Positions 7,662 to 16,319 of a DNA stretch of 22,854 nucleotides are shown here, one piece after another. Made by a program: the position numbers and the translations under genes. Under the pieces are notes generated by a model. It did not search any database and was not told the DNA's origin. It saw only the letters and a program-made list of their open reading frames with translations. Location of the stretch: NCBI GenBank assembly GCA_021797365.1, contig JAJZZU010000009.1, positions 1-22,854 of the forward strand, read 5' to 3'. This DNA is from Pseudomonadota bacterium (GTDB taxonomy: Bacteria > Pseudomonadota > Gammaproteobacteria > Acidiferrobacterales > Acidiferrobacteraceae). Positions within the stretch are counted from its first letter, which is position 1, and every line of letters starts with the position of its first letter.

Positions 7662-8710
7662 GGCGCGTGCTCGGGCTTGTGATCGTGGTGGCGGCCGTGG
7701 GTGTCGCGTGGTCATTGACGCAGCGGTCCGCGCGCCCCCGTCGCGCCCTGCAACCGCCGACTGCCACCGTACGCGTTACCCCCATACGCCGCGGTCCGGT
7801 CATCACGCGCCTCGTGGCCTACGGGCGCGTCGTGCCCGCCCCGTGGGCCGTGCATGCGCTCGTGGAGCCCTTCGAGGTCTCGGTCACGCGGGTGTTCGTA
7901 AATCGCGGTCAGAGCGTCGGCAAGGGCGCGACCCTGCTGGCCGTGACTCCCGGTCCCACCGCGCGGCTTGGGCTGTTACGCGCCGAGAACAGCTTTCGTC
8001 TGGCGCGCCTGGCGTTGCGCGAGGAACGCATGCGCCTGCGCTTAAAGCTCGCCACGCGCAGCGGCCTTTTGCGCGCGGAGCGGGCCTTCGACGCCGCGCG
8101 GCTGTCGCTGCGCGTGTTTCATGCCGAGGGCTTGCATCAGCACATGACGGTTCCGGCCCCGGTCACGGGAGTCGTGAGCGATATCGCCGTCGAGGAAGGC
8201 TCGATCGTGAATCCCGGGCAGGCGCTCATCAACCTGATCGCCGGCGATCGGCTGGAGGTGCGCCTCGGGGTGGAGCCCGAGGATGTGCCGAGCATACGCG
8301 TGGGCGAGCGCGTGCGCCTGTCGTCTTTTGAAGGAACTGGATCTCAGCGTATCCATGGTCTGGTGTCTGTGATATCGCGGGTCATGGACCCCGCGACCCA
8401 CATGATCAACGTATTCGTGACGCTGCCGCGCGCCAACTCCTATCTGTTGGGCGAGTATGTCGAGGGCCGGTTCACGGCGGTCTCGGCGGCAGGGCTTCTG
8501 GTACCGCGTTCGGCGGTGTTGCCGTCCGGGCATCACTTCATGCTGTATACGGTGGCCGATGGCCGTGCCGTGCCGCACCGCGTCGCGCTCGGGCCGCACA
8601 ACGGGCGTGTCGCCCAGGTCGTGGCCCGACACCTTGCCGTGGGCATGCCGGTGGTGGTGCGCGGCAACTATGAACTCACGCCGGGGATGCCGGTGCGCGT
8701 GTCCAAATGA
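7631..8710 (+). CDS. RND efflux periplasmic adaptor (HlyD/AcrA family)
   Basis: A membrane-fusion protein of 359 residues linking the RND pump to the outer-membrane channel. An N-terminal membrane anchor (about residues 12-30) is followed by a barrel-sandwich half with VNRGQSVGKGATLLAV. A short helical hairpin (about 113-170) comes next, then the second lipoyl half (VPAPVTGVVSDIAVEEGSIV) and beta-barrel/MPD regions ending TPGMPVRVSK. No lipobox is present, so it is probably an uncleaved inner-membrane-anchored adaptor. The ATG at 7631 has a strong GGAGG 5 nt upstream inside the preceding gene. It ends in an ATGA overlap with the pump gene. No metal-binding His/Met cluster is evident, so the substrate cannot be read from it. 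Confidence 0.9.
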   Translation: MAKDLRRPLLRRVLGLVIVVAAVGVAWSLTQRSARPRRALQPPTATVRVTPIRRGPVITRLVAYGRVVPAPWAVHALVEPFEVSVTRVFVNRGQSVGKGATLLAVTPGPTARLGLLRAENSFRLARLALREERMRLRLKLATRSGLLRAERAFDAARLSLRVFHAEGLHQHMTVPAPVTGVVSDIAVEEGSIVNPGQALINLIAGDRLEVRLGVEPEDVPSIRVGERVRLSSFEGTGSQRIHGLVSVISRVMDPATHMINVFVTLPRANSYLLGEYVEGRFTAVSAAGLLVPRSAVLPSGHHFMLYTVADGRAVPHRVALGPHNGRVAQVVARHLAVGMPVVVRGNYELTPGMPVRVSK

Positions 8711-11700
8711 ACCTGAGTGGCTGGATCCAGCGCCACAGGCGTTCCTTGTTGTTTCTGATGGCACTCCTGGTCCTGGGTGGGGTGTATTCGGGCACGCGGC
8801 TGCCGGTGGCATTGTTTCCGCACGTCGCCTTTCCGCGCGTCGAGATCTATGCCAATGCCGGCGACCGCCCCGCCAAGCGCATGCTCATCCAGGTCACCTA
8901 TCCGGTCGAGGAGGCGGTGCGCGGCATTCCCGGGGTGGTCGGGGTGCGCTCCACCACAAGCCGCGGCAGCGCGGATTTTTTCATCAACTTCCATTGGGGC
9001 GAGAACATGACGACCGCCACGCTGGAGGTTCAGGCGGCGCTGGCCGAGATCAATCGCCGCCTGCCTACCGATACCACCTTTCAGGTGCGGCGCATGCGCC
9101 CGACGATCTTTCGCATGCTGGCCTATACCTTCACCTCGCGCCGCGTGTCGCAGGTCACGTTGCGGGACATTGCCCGTTACCAGTTGCGCCCGCTGCTATC
9201 GGCGATCCCGGGGGTGGCGCGCGTGGGCGTCCTGGGCGGGCGCACCGAGGAGTACCGTGTCACCGTCAATCCCGCGCGGCTTGCCGAATATGGGCTCACC
9301 ATCGGCGATGTCGCGCGCGCCCTGGCGCATAGTAATGTCCTGCGCACCGTAGGCCACCTCCAGGAGAACTACCGCTTTTATCTCGTGATCTCCAACACCA
9401 GGCTCCACAGGTTGCGGGATATCCGCCGCACGGTGCTGCGCTCGGGCGGCAATGGCATCGTACGGCTCGACGAGGTGGCGACGGTGGCGCGCGCCCTGAA
9501 GCCCCAATGGACACAGGTGGTGGCCGATGGGCAACCGGCGGTCAGCGTGCAGATCTACCAGCAGCCGGGTGGCAATACGGTGGCCATCACGCGCACCGTG
9601 AAAAAGGTGCTGCGGCGCTTCGAGCGGGGTCTTCCGCGTGGTGTGCATGTGCGCAAGTGGTACGATCAGGGGGTACTGATCCAGGCCGCTGCGCACAGCG
9701 TACGTGACGCGGTATTGATCGGCGCGCTGCTGGCGGCGCTCGTGTTGCTGTTGTTTTTGCGCAATGTGCGCATCACTTTCATCGCCCTGATTACCGTGCC
9801 GAGCGTGCTTGCGGCCACCATGCTGCTGCTGTTCGCGCTCCATATGAGCTTCAACATCATGACTTTGGGAGGCATGGCGGCATCGGTCGGTCTTATCATC
9901 GACGACACCATCGTCATGCTCGAACACATCATGCGCAGGCTCCATGAGCGGGGCGCCACGGCCGCGCGCCCGGAGCGTGTCATGACCGCGGTGCGCCAAT
10001 TCACCCGTCCGCTCGTGGGTTCGTCGGCCTCGACCATCATCATCTTCACGCCGCTTGCCTTCCTGTCCGGCGTCACCGGGGCCTTTTTCCGGGCCCTGTC
10101 GCTCACCATGGCGGCGAGTCTCATCATCTCATTTTTTGTCGCCTGGCTGGCGGTGCCGATCCTTGCCGATCATTTCCTGAAGGCAAGCGATCTTGAGGCC
10201 GGCGAGGAGGGGCCCTGGACGCGCCGGGCGCACGCCCTCTATGAGCGCCTCATGCGCGCCATGTTCCGGGATCCACGGCGGCTGTTGCTGGCCATCGTCG
10301 CGCTCGTAGGGCTTGGGGTCACGGGCTTTGCGCTCACCGGTTCGGGATTCATGCCGTCGATGGACGAGGGCGGTTTTGTGTTGAATTACCGTGCCGCGCC
10401 TGGTACCTCGCTCACCGAGACCGCACGCCTGCTCGACAAGGTACAGAAGATCCTGCTCGCCGATCACAACATACGAACCTATTCCCTGCGCACCGGCCTA
10501 CAGCTCGGCGGCGGCATTACGGGCACCAACGAAGGCGACTTCTTTGTGCTCCTGAAACCCTATCCGCGGCCCTCGGTATGGCGCATCATGGCGCATGTGC
10601 GCCGCGCGATCCACGAACGCGTGCCGGGTCTCAGAATCAGCATGGATCAACCCATGCAGGATTTGATCGGCGATCTGACGGGCGCCCCGCAACCGGTGGA
10701 GATCAAGGTATTTTCCGGCAACGGCCCGCTTTTACGGCGGCTTGGTCCGGAGATTGCCGCGCGCCTGCGGCGTATTCGCGGCATCGTGAACGTGCGCGAT
10801 GGCATCGTCTATGCCGGCGATGCCGTGGAGATCCGCGTCAACCGCGCCAAGGCGGCCCTGGAGGGCGTGAACCCACAGAGTGTCACGCGCCAGCTCGCCG
10901 CGTATCTGAACGGCACGGTGGCGACCGACGTGCAACGCGGCGTGCGCATGATCGGGGTGCGGGTGTGGGTGCCGCGGCCGATGCGCCGGTCCTTGCACGC
11001 CATTCGCGACCTACGGCTGCGCGCCGCCAACGGCCGCCTGTTTCCATTGCGTGCGGTGGCCGTGGTGCGGCGCCTGAACGGCCAGCCGGAGATCGCGCGC
11101 GACAACCTAAAGCGCATGATCCCGATCACCGCGCGCATCGCCGGACGCAGCCTCGGTGGGGTGATGCACGATGTGAAGAGGCTCATGGCGCGCCGCAACT
11201 TTCTGCCTCCTGGGGTCTATGCCACGCTCGGTGGCGTGTATGTGCAACAACAGATCGCGTTCGCCGGCCTTATGGCGGTGTTCGTGGCGGCCGTGGCGCT
11301 CGTGTTTCTGCTGCTGCTCTTTCTGTACGAGCGCTTTCTCGTGACTTTTGCGCTGATGGCCACCACCTTGCTGGCGCTATCGGCGGTATTCGTCGGTCTG
11401 TGGGTGACAGGGACGGAACTCAATATCTCGTCGATGATGGGCATGACCATGGTGGTGGGTATCGTCACCGAGGTCGCGATCTTTTACTACTCCGAGTATC
11501 AGGACGTGGGTGAGGGGGATGTCGTGGAGCGCCTGATCGCGGCCGGCAAGAACCGGCTGCGGCCGATCGCGATGACCACGCTGGCGGCAATCCTGGCGCT
11601 CCTACCGCTCGCCTCGGGCTGGGGTCAGGGCTCGGCCATGCAGCAGCCACTCGCCATTGCCATCATATCCGGTCTCCTGGTGCAGCTGCCGCTCGCGCTG

Positions 11701-11757
11701 GTGGCCTTGCCGCTGTTCCTGTCGTGGGGTATTCGCTACCGCTCGTCCGAATCGTGA
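8707..11757 (+). CDS. RND-family efflux pump, inner-membrane subunit
   Basis: A 1016-residue proton-driven RND transporter (AcrB/CusA superfamily). TM1 lies at about residues 13-32. The first porter domain is followed by TM2-6 (about 335-480), the second porter domain, and TM8-12 (from about 855 to 1010). TM4 carries a pair of aspartates, Asp399-Asp400 (GLIIDDTIVMLE), as in drug-type HAE pumps. TM10 carries Thr921-Glu922 (GIVTEVAIFYYSEY) where AcrB has Lys940-Asn941; a glutamate is found here in the metal pump CusA. TM11 has LRPIAMTTLA as in AcrB. It resembles a widespread uncharacterised subgroup rather than CusA or AcrB proper. It starts in the ATGA overlap with the adaptor gene and is followed by a hairpin terminator. 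Substrate unknown. Confidence 0.93.
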   Translation: MNLSGWIQRHRRSLLFLMALLVLGGVYSGTRLPVALFPHVAFPRVEIYANAGDRPAKRMLIQVTYPVEEAVRGIPGVVGVRSTTSRGSADFFINFHWGENMTTATLEVQAALAEINRRLPTDTTFQVRRMRPTIFRMLAYTFTSRRVSQVTLRDIARYQLRPLLSAIPGVARVGVLGGRTEEYRVTVNPARLAEYGLTIGDVARALAHSNVLRTVGHLQENYRFYLVISNTRLHRLRDIRRTVLRSGGNGIVRLDEVATVARALKPQWTQVVADGQPAVSVQIYQQPGGNTVAITRTVKKVLRRFERGLPRGVHVRKWYDQGVLIQAAAHSVRDAVLIGALLAALVLLLFLRNVRITFIALITVPSVLAATMLLLFALHMSFNIMTLGGMAASVGLIIDDTIVMLEHIMRRLHERGATAARPERVMTAVRQFTRPLVGSSASTIIIFTPLAFLSGVTGAFFRALSLTMAASLIISFFVAWLAVPILADHFLKASDLEAGEEGPWTRRAHALYERLMRAMFRDPRRLLLAIVALVGLGVTGFALTGSGFMPSMDEGGFVLNYRAAPGTSLTETARLLDKVQKILLADHNIRTYSLRTGLQLGGGITGTNEGDFFVLLKPYPRPSVWRIMAHVRRAIHERVPGLRISMDQPMQDLIGDLTGAPQPVEIKVFSGNGPLLRRLGPEIAARLRRIRGIVNVRDGIVYAGDAVEIRVNRAKAALEGVNPQSVTRQLAAYLNGTVATDVQRGVRMIGVRVWVPRPMRRSLHAIRDLRLRAANGRLFPLRAVAVVRRLNGQPEIARDNLKRMIPITARIAGRSLGGVMHDVKRLMARRNFLPPGVYATLGGVYVQQQIAFAGLMAVFVAAVALVFLLLLFLYERFLVTFALMATTLLALSAVFVGLWVTGTELNISSMMGMTMVVGIVTEVAIFYYSEYQDVGEGDVVERLIAAGKNRLRPIAMTTLAAILALLPLASGWGQGSAMQQPLAIAIISGLLVQLPLALVALPLFLSWGIRYRSSES

Positions 11758-11758
11758 C

Positions 11759-11782
11759 AAAAAACCCGGCCGGGCCGGGTTT
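11759..11782. terminator. Bidirectional intrinsic terminator
   Basis: A perfect 9-bp stem (AAACCCGGC, 11762-11770, with GCCGGGTTT, 11774-11782) has a 3-nt loop. Six A residues (11759-11764) precede it, so on the minus strand the hairpin runs into six T residues. This is a strong terminator for the cold-shock gene. On the plus strand only TTT follows, starting 2 nt after the RND stop codon, so termination there is weaker. It lies between the two convergent genes. Confidence 0.85.
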
Positions 11783-11811
11783 CAAGGTGTTATGATCCAA
11801 CCTGCCAGGTG

Positions 11812-12015
11812 TCAGACCGCGCGAATATTGGACGCCTGGGGTCCTTTGGGGCCGTGCTGGACCTCGAACTCGACCTCCTGGCCCTCTTTCAGGGTCTTGT
11901 AGCCGTCCATCTGAATGGCCGAGAAGTGGGCAAACACGTCGTCACCCCCCGCGCTCGGTGAGATGAAGCCGTATCCCTTGCTTGCATTGAACCACTTCAC
12001 AATACCTGTTGCCAT
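11812..12015 (-). CDS. Cold-shock domain protein (CspA family)
   Basis: A 67-residue single cold-shock domain that binds single-stranded nucleic acid and melts RNA structure. RNP1 (KGYGFI, residues 13-18) and RNP2 (DVFAHF, about 26-31) are intact, and [10 protein letters not shown] at the start is typical. The ATG at 12015 is preceded by AGGGGG at suitable distance. A candidate promoter would give a leader of about 93 nt, in the style of cspA-type genes with long 5' UTRs. It ends at the bidirectional terminator. Whether it is cold-induced cannot be told; many family members are constitutive or growth-phase controlled, so I give no letter. Confidence 0.95.
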   Translation of the reverse strand: MATGIVKWFNASKGYGFISPSAGGDDVFAHFSAIQMDGYKTLKEGQEVEFEVQHGPKGPQASNIRAV

Positions 12016-12114
12016 GCCATGATCCCCCTACTGATAGCGTGTCGCCCGCAATGCTGTGCTTGAAAACGGGTCATATTTTAGGTAATTCTAATAAAGGCCT
12101 ATGAAGCGAGCCCG

Positions 12115-12143
12115 TCGTTATTCATGCGCATTTCTTTTGTCAA
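12115..12143 (-). promoter_or_regulatory. Candidate promoter of the cold-shock gene
   Basis: On the minus strand a consensus -35 TTGACA (12143-12138) is followed after 17 nt by TAACGA (12120-12115), a weak -10. Transcription would begin near 12108 and yield a leader of about 93 nt that includes the AT-rich stretch 12071-12104. The rest of the 249-nt gap up to clpS holds no gene except the short leader frame described separately. Confidence 0.4.
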
Positions 12144-12242
12144 GTCAAGATGGGCGACGAAAGGGGGTGAATGAGCCCTGGACGCGTGCGTGCGATCGGC
12201 AGAAAATCGCGTCATGGCGGCGTAATGGTGAAGGAGGTCTGA

Positions 12243-12275
12243 GTGCAAGCAGGACGGGCCGGTCATGGCGGATAG
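12243..12275 (+). CDS. Possible 10-codon leader ORF overlapping clpS start
   Basis: A strong Shine-Dalgarno (AAGGAGGT, 12231-12238) sits 4 nt before a GTG at 12243 that opens 10 codons and stops at TAG 12273-12275. The frame differs from clpS, and the stop lies just past the clpS ATG at 12265. This SD is too far (about 26 nt) to serve the clpS ATG directly, and no in-frame start exists for clpS nearer to it, because a TGA at 12229-12231 closes that frame. Ribosomes ending here could re-initiate on clpS. It could equally be chance; there is no homology to judge such a short peptide. Confidence 0.25.
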   Translation: MQAGRAGHGG

Positions 12276-12582
12276 GCGCCCTGGGGGTGTGGCGGATCTC
12301 GATGTCCAAGAGGCCAAGCCCAAGGTCGCTTTACCGCCCCTTTACAAGGTGATTATCCTGAATGACGATTATACCCCGATGGACTTCGTGGTGCTCGTGC
12401 TCGAACGGTTCTTCAACAAGAACCGCGAGGAAGCGACGCGCATCATGCTGCATGTGCATCAACGCGGCGTGGGTGTATGCGGCGTATATACAAGGGAAGT
12501 CGCCGAGACTAAAGTAAGACAAGTGACCAATTTCTCTGGCGAGAATCAGCATCCCTTGCAGTGCACGCTAGAGCCGGAGTAG
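12265..12582 (+). CDS. clpS: ClpS adaptor, N-degron recognition
   Basis: ClpS binds proteins carrying an N-terminal Leu, Phe, Tyr or Trp and delivers them to ClpAP. The product is 105 residues (E. coli 106). The hallmark NDDYTPMDF spans residues 33-41: Asn33, Asp34 and Asp35 line the alpha-amino pocket, Met39 is the gatekeeper, and His65 matches E. coli His66. [13 protein letters not shown] follows. The ATG at 12265 is the only usable start in frame. Its own ribosome site is modest (AGGAC about 9 nt upstream), whereas a strong AAGGAGGT lies 26 nt away in front of a short leader frame. clpA follows at 37 nt, forming the usual clpSA operon. Confidence 0.96.
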   Translation: MADRRPGGVADLDVQEAKPKVALPPLYKVIILNDDYTPMDFVVLVLERFFNKNREEATRIMLHVHQRGVGVCGVYTREVAETKVRQVTNFSGENQHPLQCTLEPE

Positions 12583-12619
12583 GGGTCGGTACTTACGTGA
12601 TTTGGAGGTGTTCCTTCCC

Positions 12620-14881
12620 ATGTTATCCCAGGAACTCGAATTTTCCCTGAACATGGCCTTCCAGGAGGCTCGCGAGAAGCGCCATGAGTTCATTACCGTC
12701 GAGCATCTCCTGGCCGCGCTCCTCGACAACCCGAGCGCGGCGCGCGTGCTGCGCGCCTGCGGGGGGAATATCGAGGAGTTGCGGCGTAGCCTGTCTGCCT
12801 TCCTGCGCGAGAACATCCCGACGCTCGCCCCCGGCAGTCAGGTCGAGACCCAGCCTACCCTGGGCTTTCAGCGCGTCATTCAACGCGCCGTGCTGCACGT
12901 CCAGGGGGTGGGCAAAAAGGAGGTCACGGGCGCGAATGTGCTGGTGGCGATTTTCAGCGAGAAAGAGTCGCATGCGGTCTATTTCCTGCAAAAGCAGAAT
13001 ATCACCCGCTTCGATGTCGTGAATTACATCTCGCATGGTATCTCCAAGGTGCCGGGCGAGGGGCACGAGTTGTCGGCGTCCGAGGAGCAGGAAGAGGGGA
13101 CCACTGCTAACGAGCGCGGGGCGCTGGATGTGTTTGCCGTCAACCTGAATGAACAGGCGCGGCTCGGAAAGATCGACCCCTTGATCGGGCGCGACCAGGA
13201 GATGAGCCGTACCGTGCAGATCCTCTGCCGGCGCCGCAAAAACAACCCGTTATATGTGGGCGAGGCCGGGGTCGGCAAGACCGCGATCGCCGAGGGTCTC
13301 GCCAAGAAGATCGTGGATGGTGATGTGCCGGAGGTGCTGGCGCATAGCACCATCTATGCGCTTGACATGGGGGCGCTGCTCGCCGGTACCAAATACCGGG
13401 GGGATTTCGAGAAGCGTTTGAAGGCGGTCATAACCCATCTGAAGAAGCAGGACAACGCCATCCTTTTTATCGATGAGATCCACACCATCATCGGGGCGGG
13501 CGCGGCCTCGGGAGGGGCGATGGACGCCTCCAATCTGCTGAAGCCCGCACTGGCGTCTGGCGAACTCAAATGCATAGGCTCGACCACCTATCAAGAGTAT
13601 CGCGGCATCTTCGAAAAGGATCGCGCGCTCTCGCGCCGGTTCCAGAAGATCGACGTGCCGGAGCCTTCGGTGGAAGAGGCCGTGCAGATCCTGCGCGGAC
13701 TGAAAGGGCGCTTCGAGCAGCACCATGGCGTGCGCTATACGCAGCAGGCGCTGCGTACCGCAGTCGAACTGTCGAGCCGCTATATAGGGGATCGGCATCT
13801 ACCGGACAAGGCCATCGACGTGATTGATGAGGCCGGGGCCAGCGTCCATCTGACGGCACCTAGCCGCCGCAAGAAGACCATCGGCGTGCCCGAGATCGAG
13901 GAGATCGTGGCGCGTATCGCACGCATCCCGCAAAAGCATGTCTCGACGTCGGATCGCGAGGCGCTGCGCAATCTCGAGCGCGACCTGAAGCTCGTGGTGT
14001 TCGGCCAGGATGCCGCGGTCGAGGCGCTGGCGGCGTCCATCAAGATGGCGCGCTCGGGATTACGTGAGGGCGACAAGCCGATCGGATCGTATTTGTTCTC
14101 GGGCCCCACCGGGGTGGGCAAGACCGAGGTCACGCGCCAGCTTGCCTATATCATGGGGTTGCAGCTCGTACGTTTTGACATGTCCGAATACATGGAAAGG
14201 CACACGGTGTCGCGTCTCATCGGCGCGCCACCGGGCTACGTTGGCTTCGATCAGGGCGGACTGTTGACCGACGCCATCAACAAGCACCCGCATTGTGTGC
14301 TGTTGCTAGATGAGATCGAAAAGGCCCATCCGGGGGTGTTCAACCTATTGCTGCAGGTCATGGACCACGGCACACTCACGGACAATAACGGCCGCAAGGC
14401 GGATTTCCGGCACGTGATCATCGTCATGACCACCAATGCCGGCGCCGAGCAGATGGGCCGTTCGGGCATGGGCTTTTTGCCATCGGAGAAGGCCGGGGAG
14501 GAGTTTGTTGCGATCAAGCAGACCTTTACCCCGGAATTTCGCAACCGACTTGATGCCATCATAAGCTTTGCGGCCCTGTCGCCGGAGACCATTGCCCATG
14601 TCGTCGACAAATTCGTAGTCGAGCTCGAGGGGCAGCTTGAAGACAAGGGCGTAACCATCGACGTCGAACCCTCGGCGCGCGCCTGGCTTGCGCGCCATGG
14701 CTACGACGTCGCCATGGGCGCACGGCCGATGGCACGGATCATACAGGAGCGGATCAAAAAACCGCTGGCCAATGAACTTCTATTCGGGCGACTCGCTAAT
14801 GGCGGCGCTGTGAGTGTGCGGGAGGAAAACGACGGCCTCATCTTCGATTATGCCGAAAAGCCGGTGGGCGTACAGGAGTAG
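12620..14881 (+). CDS. clpA: ClpA, ATPase subunit of the ClpAP protease
   Basis: An AAA+ unfoldase that feeds substrates into ClpP. The 753-residue product aligns end to end with E. coli ClpA (758). The N-domain (about 1-145) starts [15 protein letters not shown]1 has Walker A GEAGVGKT at 214-221 and Walker [11 protein letters not shown]2 has Walker A GPTGVGKT at 495-502 and [10 protein letters not shown]. The ClpP-docking tripeptide is Met617-Gly618-Phe619, at the same positions as E. coli IGL; MGF is a conservative variant. I chose the ATG at 12620, with GGAGG about 10 nt upstream, over an in-frame TTG at 12602, because the E. coli N-terminus begins here. No clpP is in the window. Downstream is a small unknown gene and then convergent infA. 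Confidence 0.97.
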   Translation: MLSQELEFSLNMAFQEAREKRHEFITVEHLLAALLDNPSAARVLRACGGNIEELRRSLSAFLRENIPTLAPGSQVETQPTLGFQRVIQRAVLHVQGVGKKEVTGANVLVAIFSEKESHAVYFLQKQNITRFDVVNYISHGISKVPGEGHELSASEEQEEGTTANERGALDVFAVNLNEQARLGKIDPLIGRDQEMSRTVQILCRRRKNNPLYVGEAGVGKTAIAEGLAKKIVDGDVPEVLAHSTIYALDMGALLAGTKYRGDFEKRLKAVITHLKKQDNAILFIDEIHTIIGAGAASGGAMDASNLLKPALASGELKCIGSTTYQEYRGIFEKDRALSRRFQKIDVPEPSVEEAVQILRGLKGRFEQHHGVRYTQQALRTAVELSSRYIGDRHLPDKAIDVIDEAGASVHLTAPSRRKKTIGVPEIEEIVARIARIPQKHVSTSDREALRNLERDLKLVVFGQDAAVEALAASIKMARSGLREGDKPIGSYLFSGPTGVGKTEVTRQLAYIMGLQLVRFDMSEYMERHTVSRLIGAPPGYVGFDQGGLLTDAINKHPHCVLLLDEIEKAHPGVFNLLLQVMDHGTLTDNNGRKADFRHVIIVMTTNAGAEQMGRSGMGFLPSEKAGEEFVAIKQTFTPEFRNRLDAIISFAALSPETIAHVVDKFVVELEGQLEDKGVTIDVEPSARAWLARHGYDVAMGARPMARIIQERIKKPLANELLFGRLANGGAVSVREENDGLIFDYAEKPVGVQE

Positions 14882-15236
14882 ACTCGTCGTCAGGACCAGG
14901 GAGCGGGCGCCGCGATCACCCCTGCAGGGCCTGCTGCCGTCGTGCCCGCTCTATGAGCGGGTGCCGACGCGTGATGAGTCCGGTCATCTGTTGAGCGATT
15001 TCATGATGCTGATCCCGGGCCTGGGGCAGCGCCCTGGTCCCGAATGCCGTGAAGTCATGGGCCGCGTCGACGGTGTGCTAAAGGGCTTTCCCGAGGTGGT
15101 GTTTGCGGACATGAACCTGCGGCTCAACCTTTTGTGGGTAAGCGTGCGCGCGCGCCCCGGCGTCATTCTCGACATCGCATGCTGCTTGAAATTTCACGTG
15201 CCGGAGGCGTTGCTCGTCGGTCCCAAGACGTCTTGA
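14850..15236 (+). CDS. Small protein of unknown function after clpA
   Basis: An open frame of up to 128 residues whose product I cannot assign. Codons from 14883 onward have very high GC3, as in the neighbouring real genes, which supports coding. The most protein-like part is the last 90 residues, with VPTRDESG, DFMMLIPGL, EVVFADMNLRLNLLWVSV and VPEALLVGP. It mixes hydrophobic strands and charged turns and suggests a small soluble alpha/beta domain. There is no signal peptide or clear membrane helix. The start is unresolved: ATG 14850 overlaps clpA by 32 nt, and GTG 14961 would give 91 residues, but neither has a good Shine-Dalgarno. It lies in the clpSA direction, ending 14 nt from the convergent infA stop. 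A link to proteolysis is only positional. Confidence 0.6.
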   Translation: MPKSRWAYRSRLVVRTRERAPRSPLQGLLPSCPLYERVPTRDESGHLLSDFMMLIPGLGQRPGPECREVMGRVDGVLKGFPEVVFADMNLRLNLLWVSVRARPGVILDIACCLKFHVPEALLVGPKTS

Positions 15237-15250
15237 GGCCGATGGGTCCC

Positions 15251-15469
15251 TTAGCGGGCGCGAAAGACGATGCGACCCTTGGTCAGGTCGTAAGGGGTGA
15301 GCTGGACGGTCACCTTGTCGCCGGTGAGGATGCGGATATAGTTCTTGCGCATCTTGCCGGAGATATGGGCGGTGACGACGTGACCGTTGTCGAGCTTGAC
15401 GCGGAATAGGGTGTTGGGGAGGGTGTCGACGATGGTACCCTCCATTTCGATATGCTCTTCCTTAGACAC
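15251..15469 (-). CDS. infA: Translation initiation factor IF-1
   Basis: IF-1 is a 72-residue OB-fold protein that blocks the 30S A-site during initiation. The sequence runs [16 protein letters not shown], then FRVKLDNGH, and [21 protein letters not shown], an almost canonical IF-1 of exactly family length. The start is a GTG at 15469, with GGGAG about 9 nt upstream. infA between clpA (convergent) and aat is a long-known gammaproteobacterial arrangement. Here bpt is interposed between infA and aat, and the serine tRNA gene found next to E. coli infA is not seen. Confidence 0.97.
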   Translation of the reverse strand: MSKEEHIEMEGTIVDTLPNTLFRVKLDNGHVVTAHISGKMRKNYIRILTGDKVTVQLTPYDLTKGRIVFRAR

Positions 15470-15496
15470 TCTCTCTCGCTCCCGAAGAAGGCGCTT

Positions 15497-15525
15497 ATGA
15501 TGCCCGAAGCCCGGGATCGCGTAAA
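15497..15525 (-). promoter_or_regulatory. Weak candidate promoter of infA
   Basis: In the 133-nt gap between bpt and infA the minus strand has TTTACG (15525-15520), a 17-nt spacer, then CATCAT (15502-15497). Both boxes are imperfect. A start here would give a leader of about 20 nt before the infA GTG, including its ribosome site. It is offered because infA is likely to need expression independent of the upstream operon. Confidence 0.3.
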
Positions 15526-15602
15526 GTCATTTTGGGCCGAGGCCCGTTGGGAACGATGCGCTTTACGAATGGCAGCGGCAGCGGGCGGCAAAAGGACGGG
15601 CG

Positions 15603-16319
15603 TCAACGCAGATCGAGCGGCGACCAGCGACCGTTGCGGTAGGCCTCGAGCGGCCGAAACCGGGCCTTGTAGGCCATCTTCTCGCTGTCTTTGACCCAGT
15701 ACCCGAGATACAGGAACGGCAGGCCGCAGCGATGCGTCTCGGCGATCTGCCAGACAATGGCGTAGGTACCGAGCCCGCGTTGGGCCAGGGATGGATCGTA
15801 GAAGGTATAGACCGCCGACAGACCGTCGGGCAACGTGTCGATCACGGCGACACCGGCAAGCACCCCGCCGATGCGAAATTCGTGGAAGGCCGTATTACTA
15901 TGGCGGCTTACGAGGAAGCGTAAATAGGTCGCTGGGTCGGGATTGGCCATGGCCCCGGCCGGGTGGCGGGCGTCCTGATAACGCAGAAACAGCGCGAAAT
16001 GCTCGGCGTCGAAGGCCGCCGGCCGTGCGATCACCACGACATCGTCGTTGCGCGCGGCCGCGCGTCGCTGGGCCCGGCTGGGGACGAAGGCCGCGACCGG
16101 GATACGCACCGGAATGCAGGCCTGGCACCCCGGACAGTGCGGGCGGTATATGAGGTCCCCGCTGCGGCGAAACCCGCGGCGATTGAAGTCGCCGAGCAGT
16201 TCGGGGGTTAGCGGATAGCGCGGATCGATGAACAGGGTGCTGGCTGTCTGATGGGGCAGATAGCTGCAGGCGTGGGTGGTCGACAAAAACAGGTGCGGTG
16301 CCCCTTTGATGGCAGTCAC
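15603..16319 (-). CDS. bpt: Bpt, aspartate/glutamate leucyltransferase (ATE family)
   Basis: Bpt transfers leucine from leucyl-tRNA to N-terminal Asp or Glu, creating a primary N-degron for ClpS. It is a bacterial member of the ATE1 arginyltransferase fold and is often annotated arginyltransferase. The product is 238 residues. Conserved cysteines are visible: Cys18 in HACSYLP, and Cys62, Cys65 and Cys68 in HCPGCQACIPVR. The C-terminal GNAT-like half has AVYTFYDP, RGLGTYAI, LYLGYWVKDSEKMAYKARF in shorter pieces, and the closing W-SPL. The start GTG at 16319 shares GTGA with the aat stop codon, so translation is coupled. The leucyl rather than arginyl specificity follows from bacterial Bpt relatives and from the aat/clpSA context. 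Confidence 0.94.
   Translation of the reverse strand: MTAIKGAPHLFLSTTHACSYLPHQTASTLFIDPRYPLTPELLGDFNRRGFRRSGDLIYRPHCPGCQACIPVRIPVAAFVPSRAQRRAAARNDDVVVIARPAAFDAEHFALFLRYQDARHPAGAMANPDPATYLRFLVSRHSNTAFHEFRIGGVLAGVAVIDTLPDGLSAVYTFYDPSLAQRGLGTYAIVWQIAETHRCGLPFLYLGYWVKDSEKMAYKARFRPLEAYRNGRWSPLDLR

Noticed and set aside
6588..7715. 375-codon minus-strand open frame opposite the efflux outer-membrane gene
   Set aside because: It is rich in Arg, Gln, His and Gly without any motif, and it lies against a frame with a lipobox and TolC-like features and proper ribosome sites.
10578..11513. 311-codon plus-strand frame inside the RND pump gene
   Set aside because: It is an alternative frame of a clearly conserved transporter; Arg/Gly/Ala-rich with no recognisable fold.
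14882..15250. A tRNA gene near infA, as with serW in E. coli
   Set aside because: No cloverleaf, TTCGA-type T-loop or 3' CCA could be recognised on either strand; the stretch is occupied by a coding frame.
15534..15545. GGGCC-GA-GGCCC hairpin between bpt and infA as a terminator
   Set aside because: On the minus strand the stem is followed by AAAATG rather than a T run, so it does not look like an intrinsic terminator of bpt.
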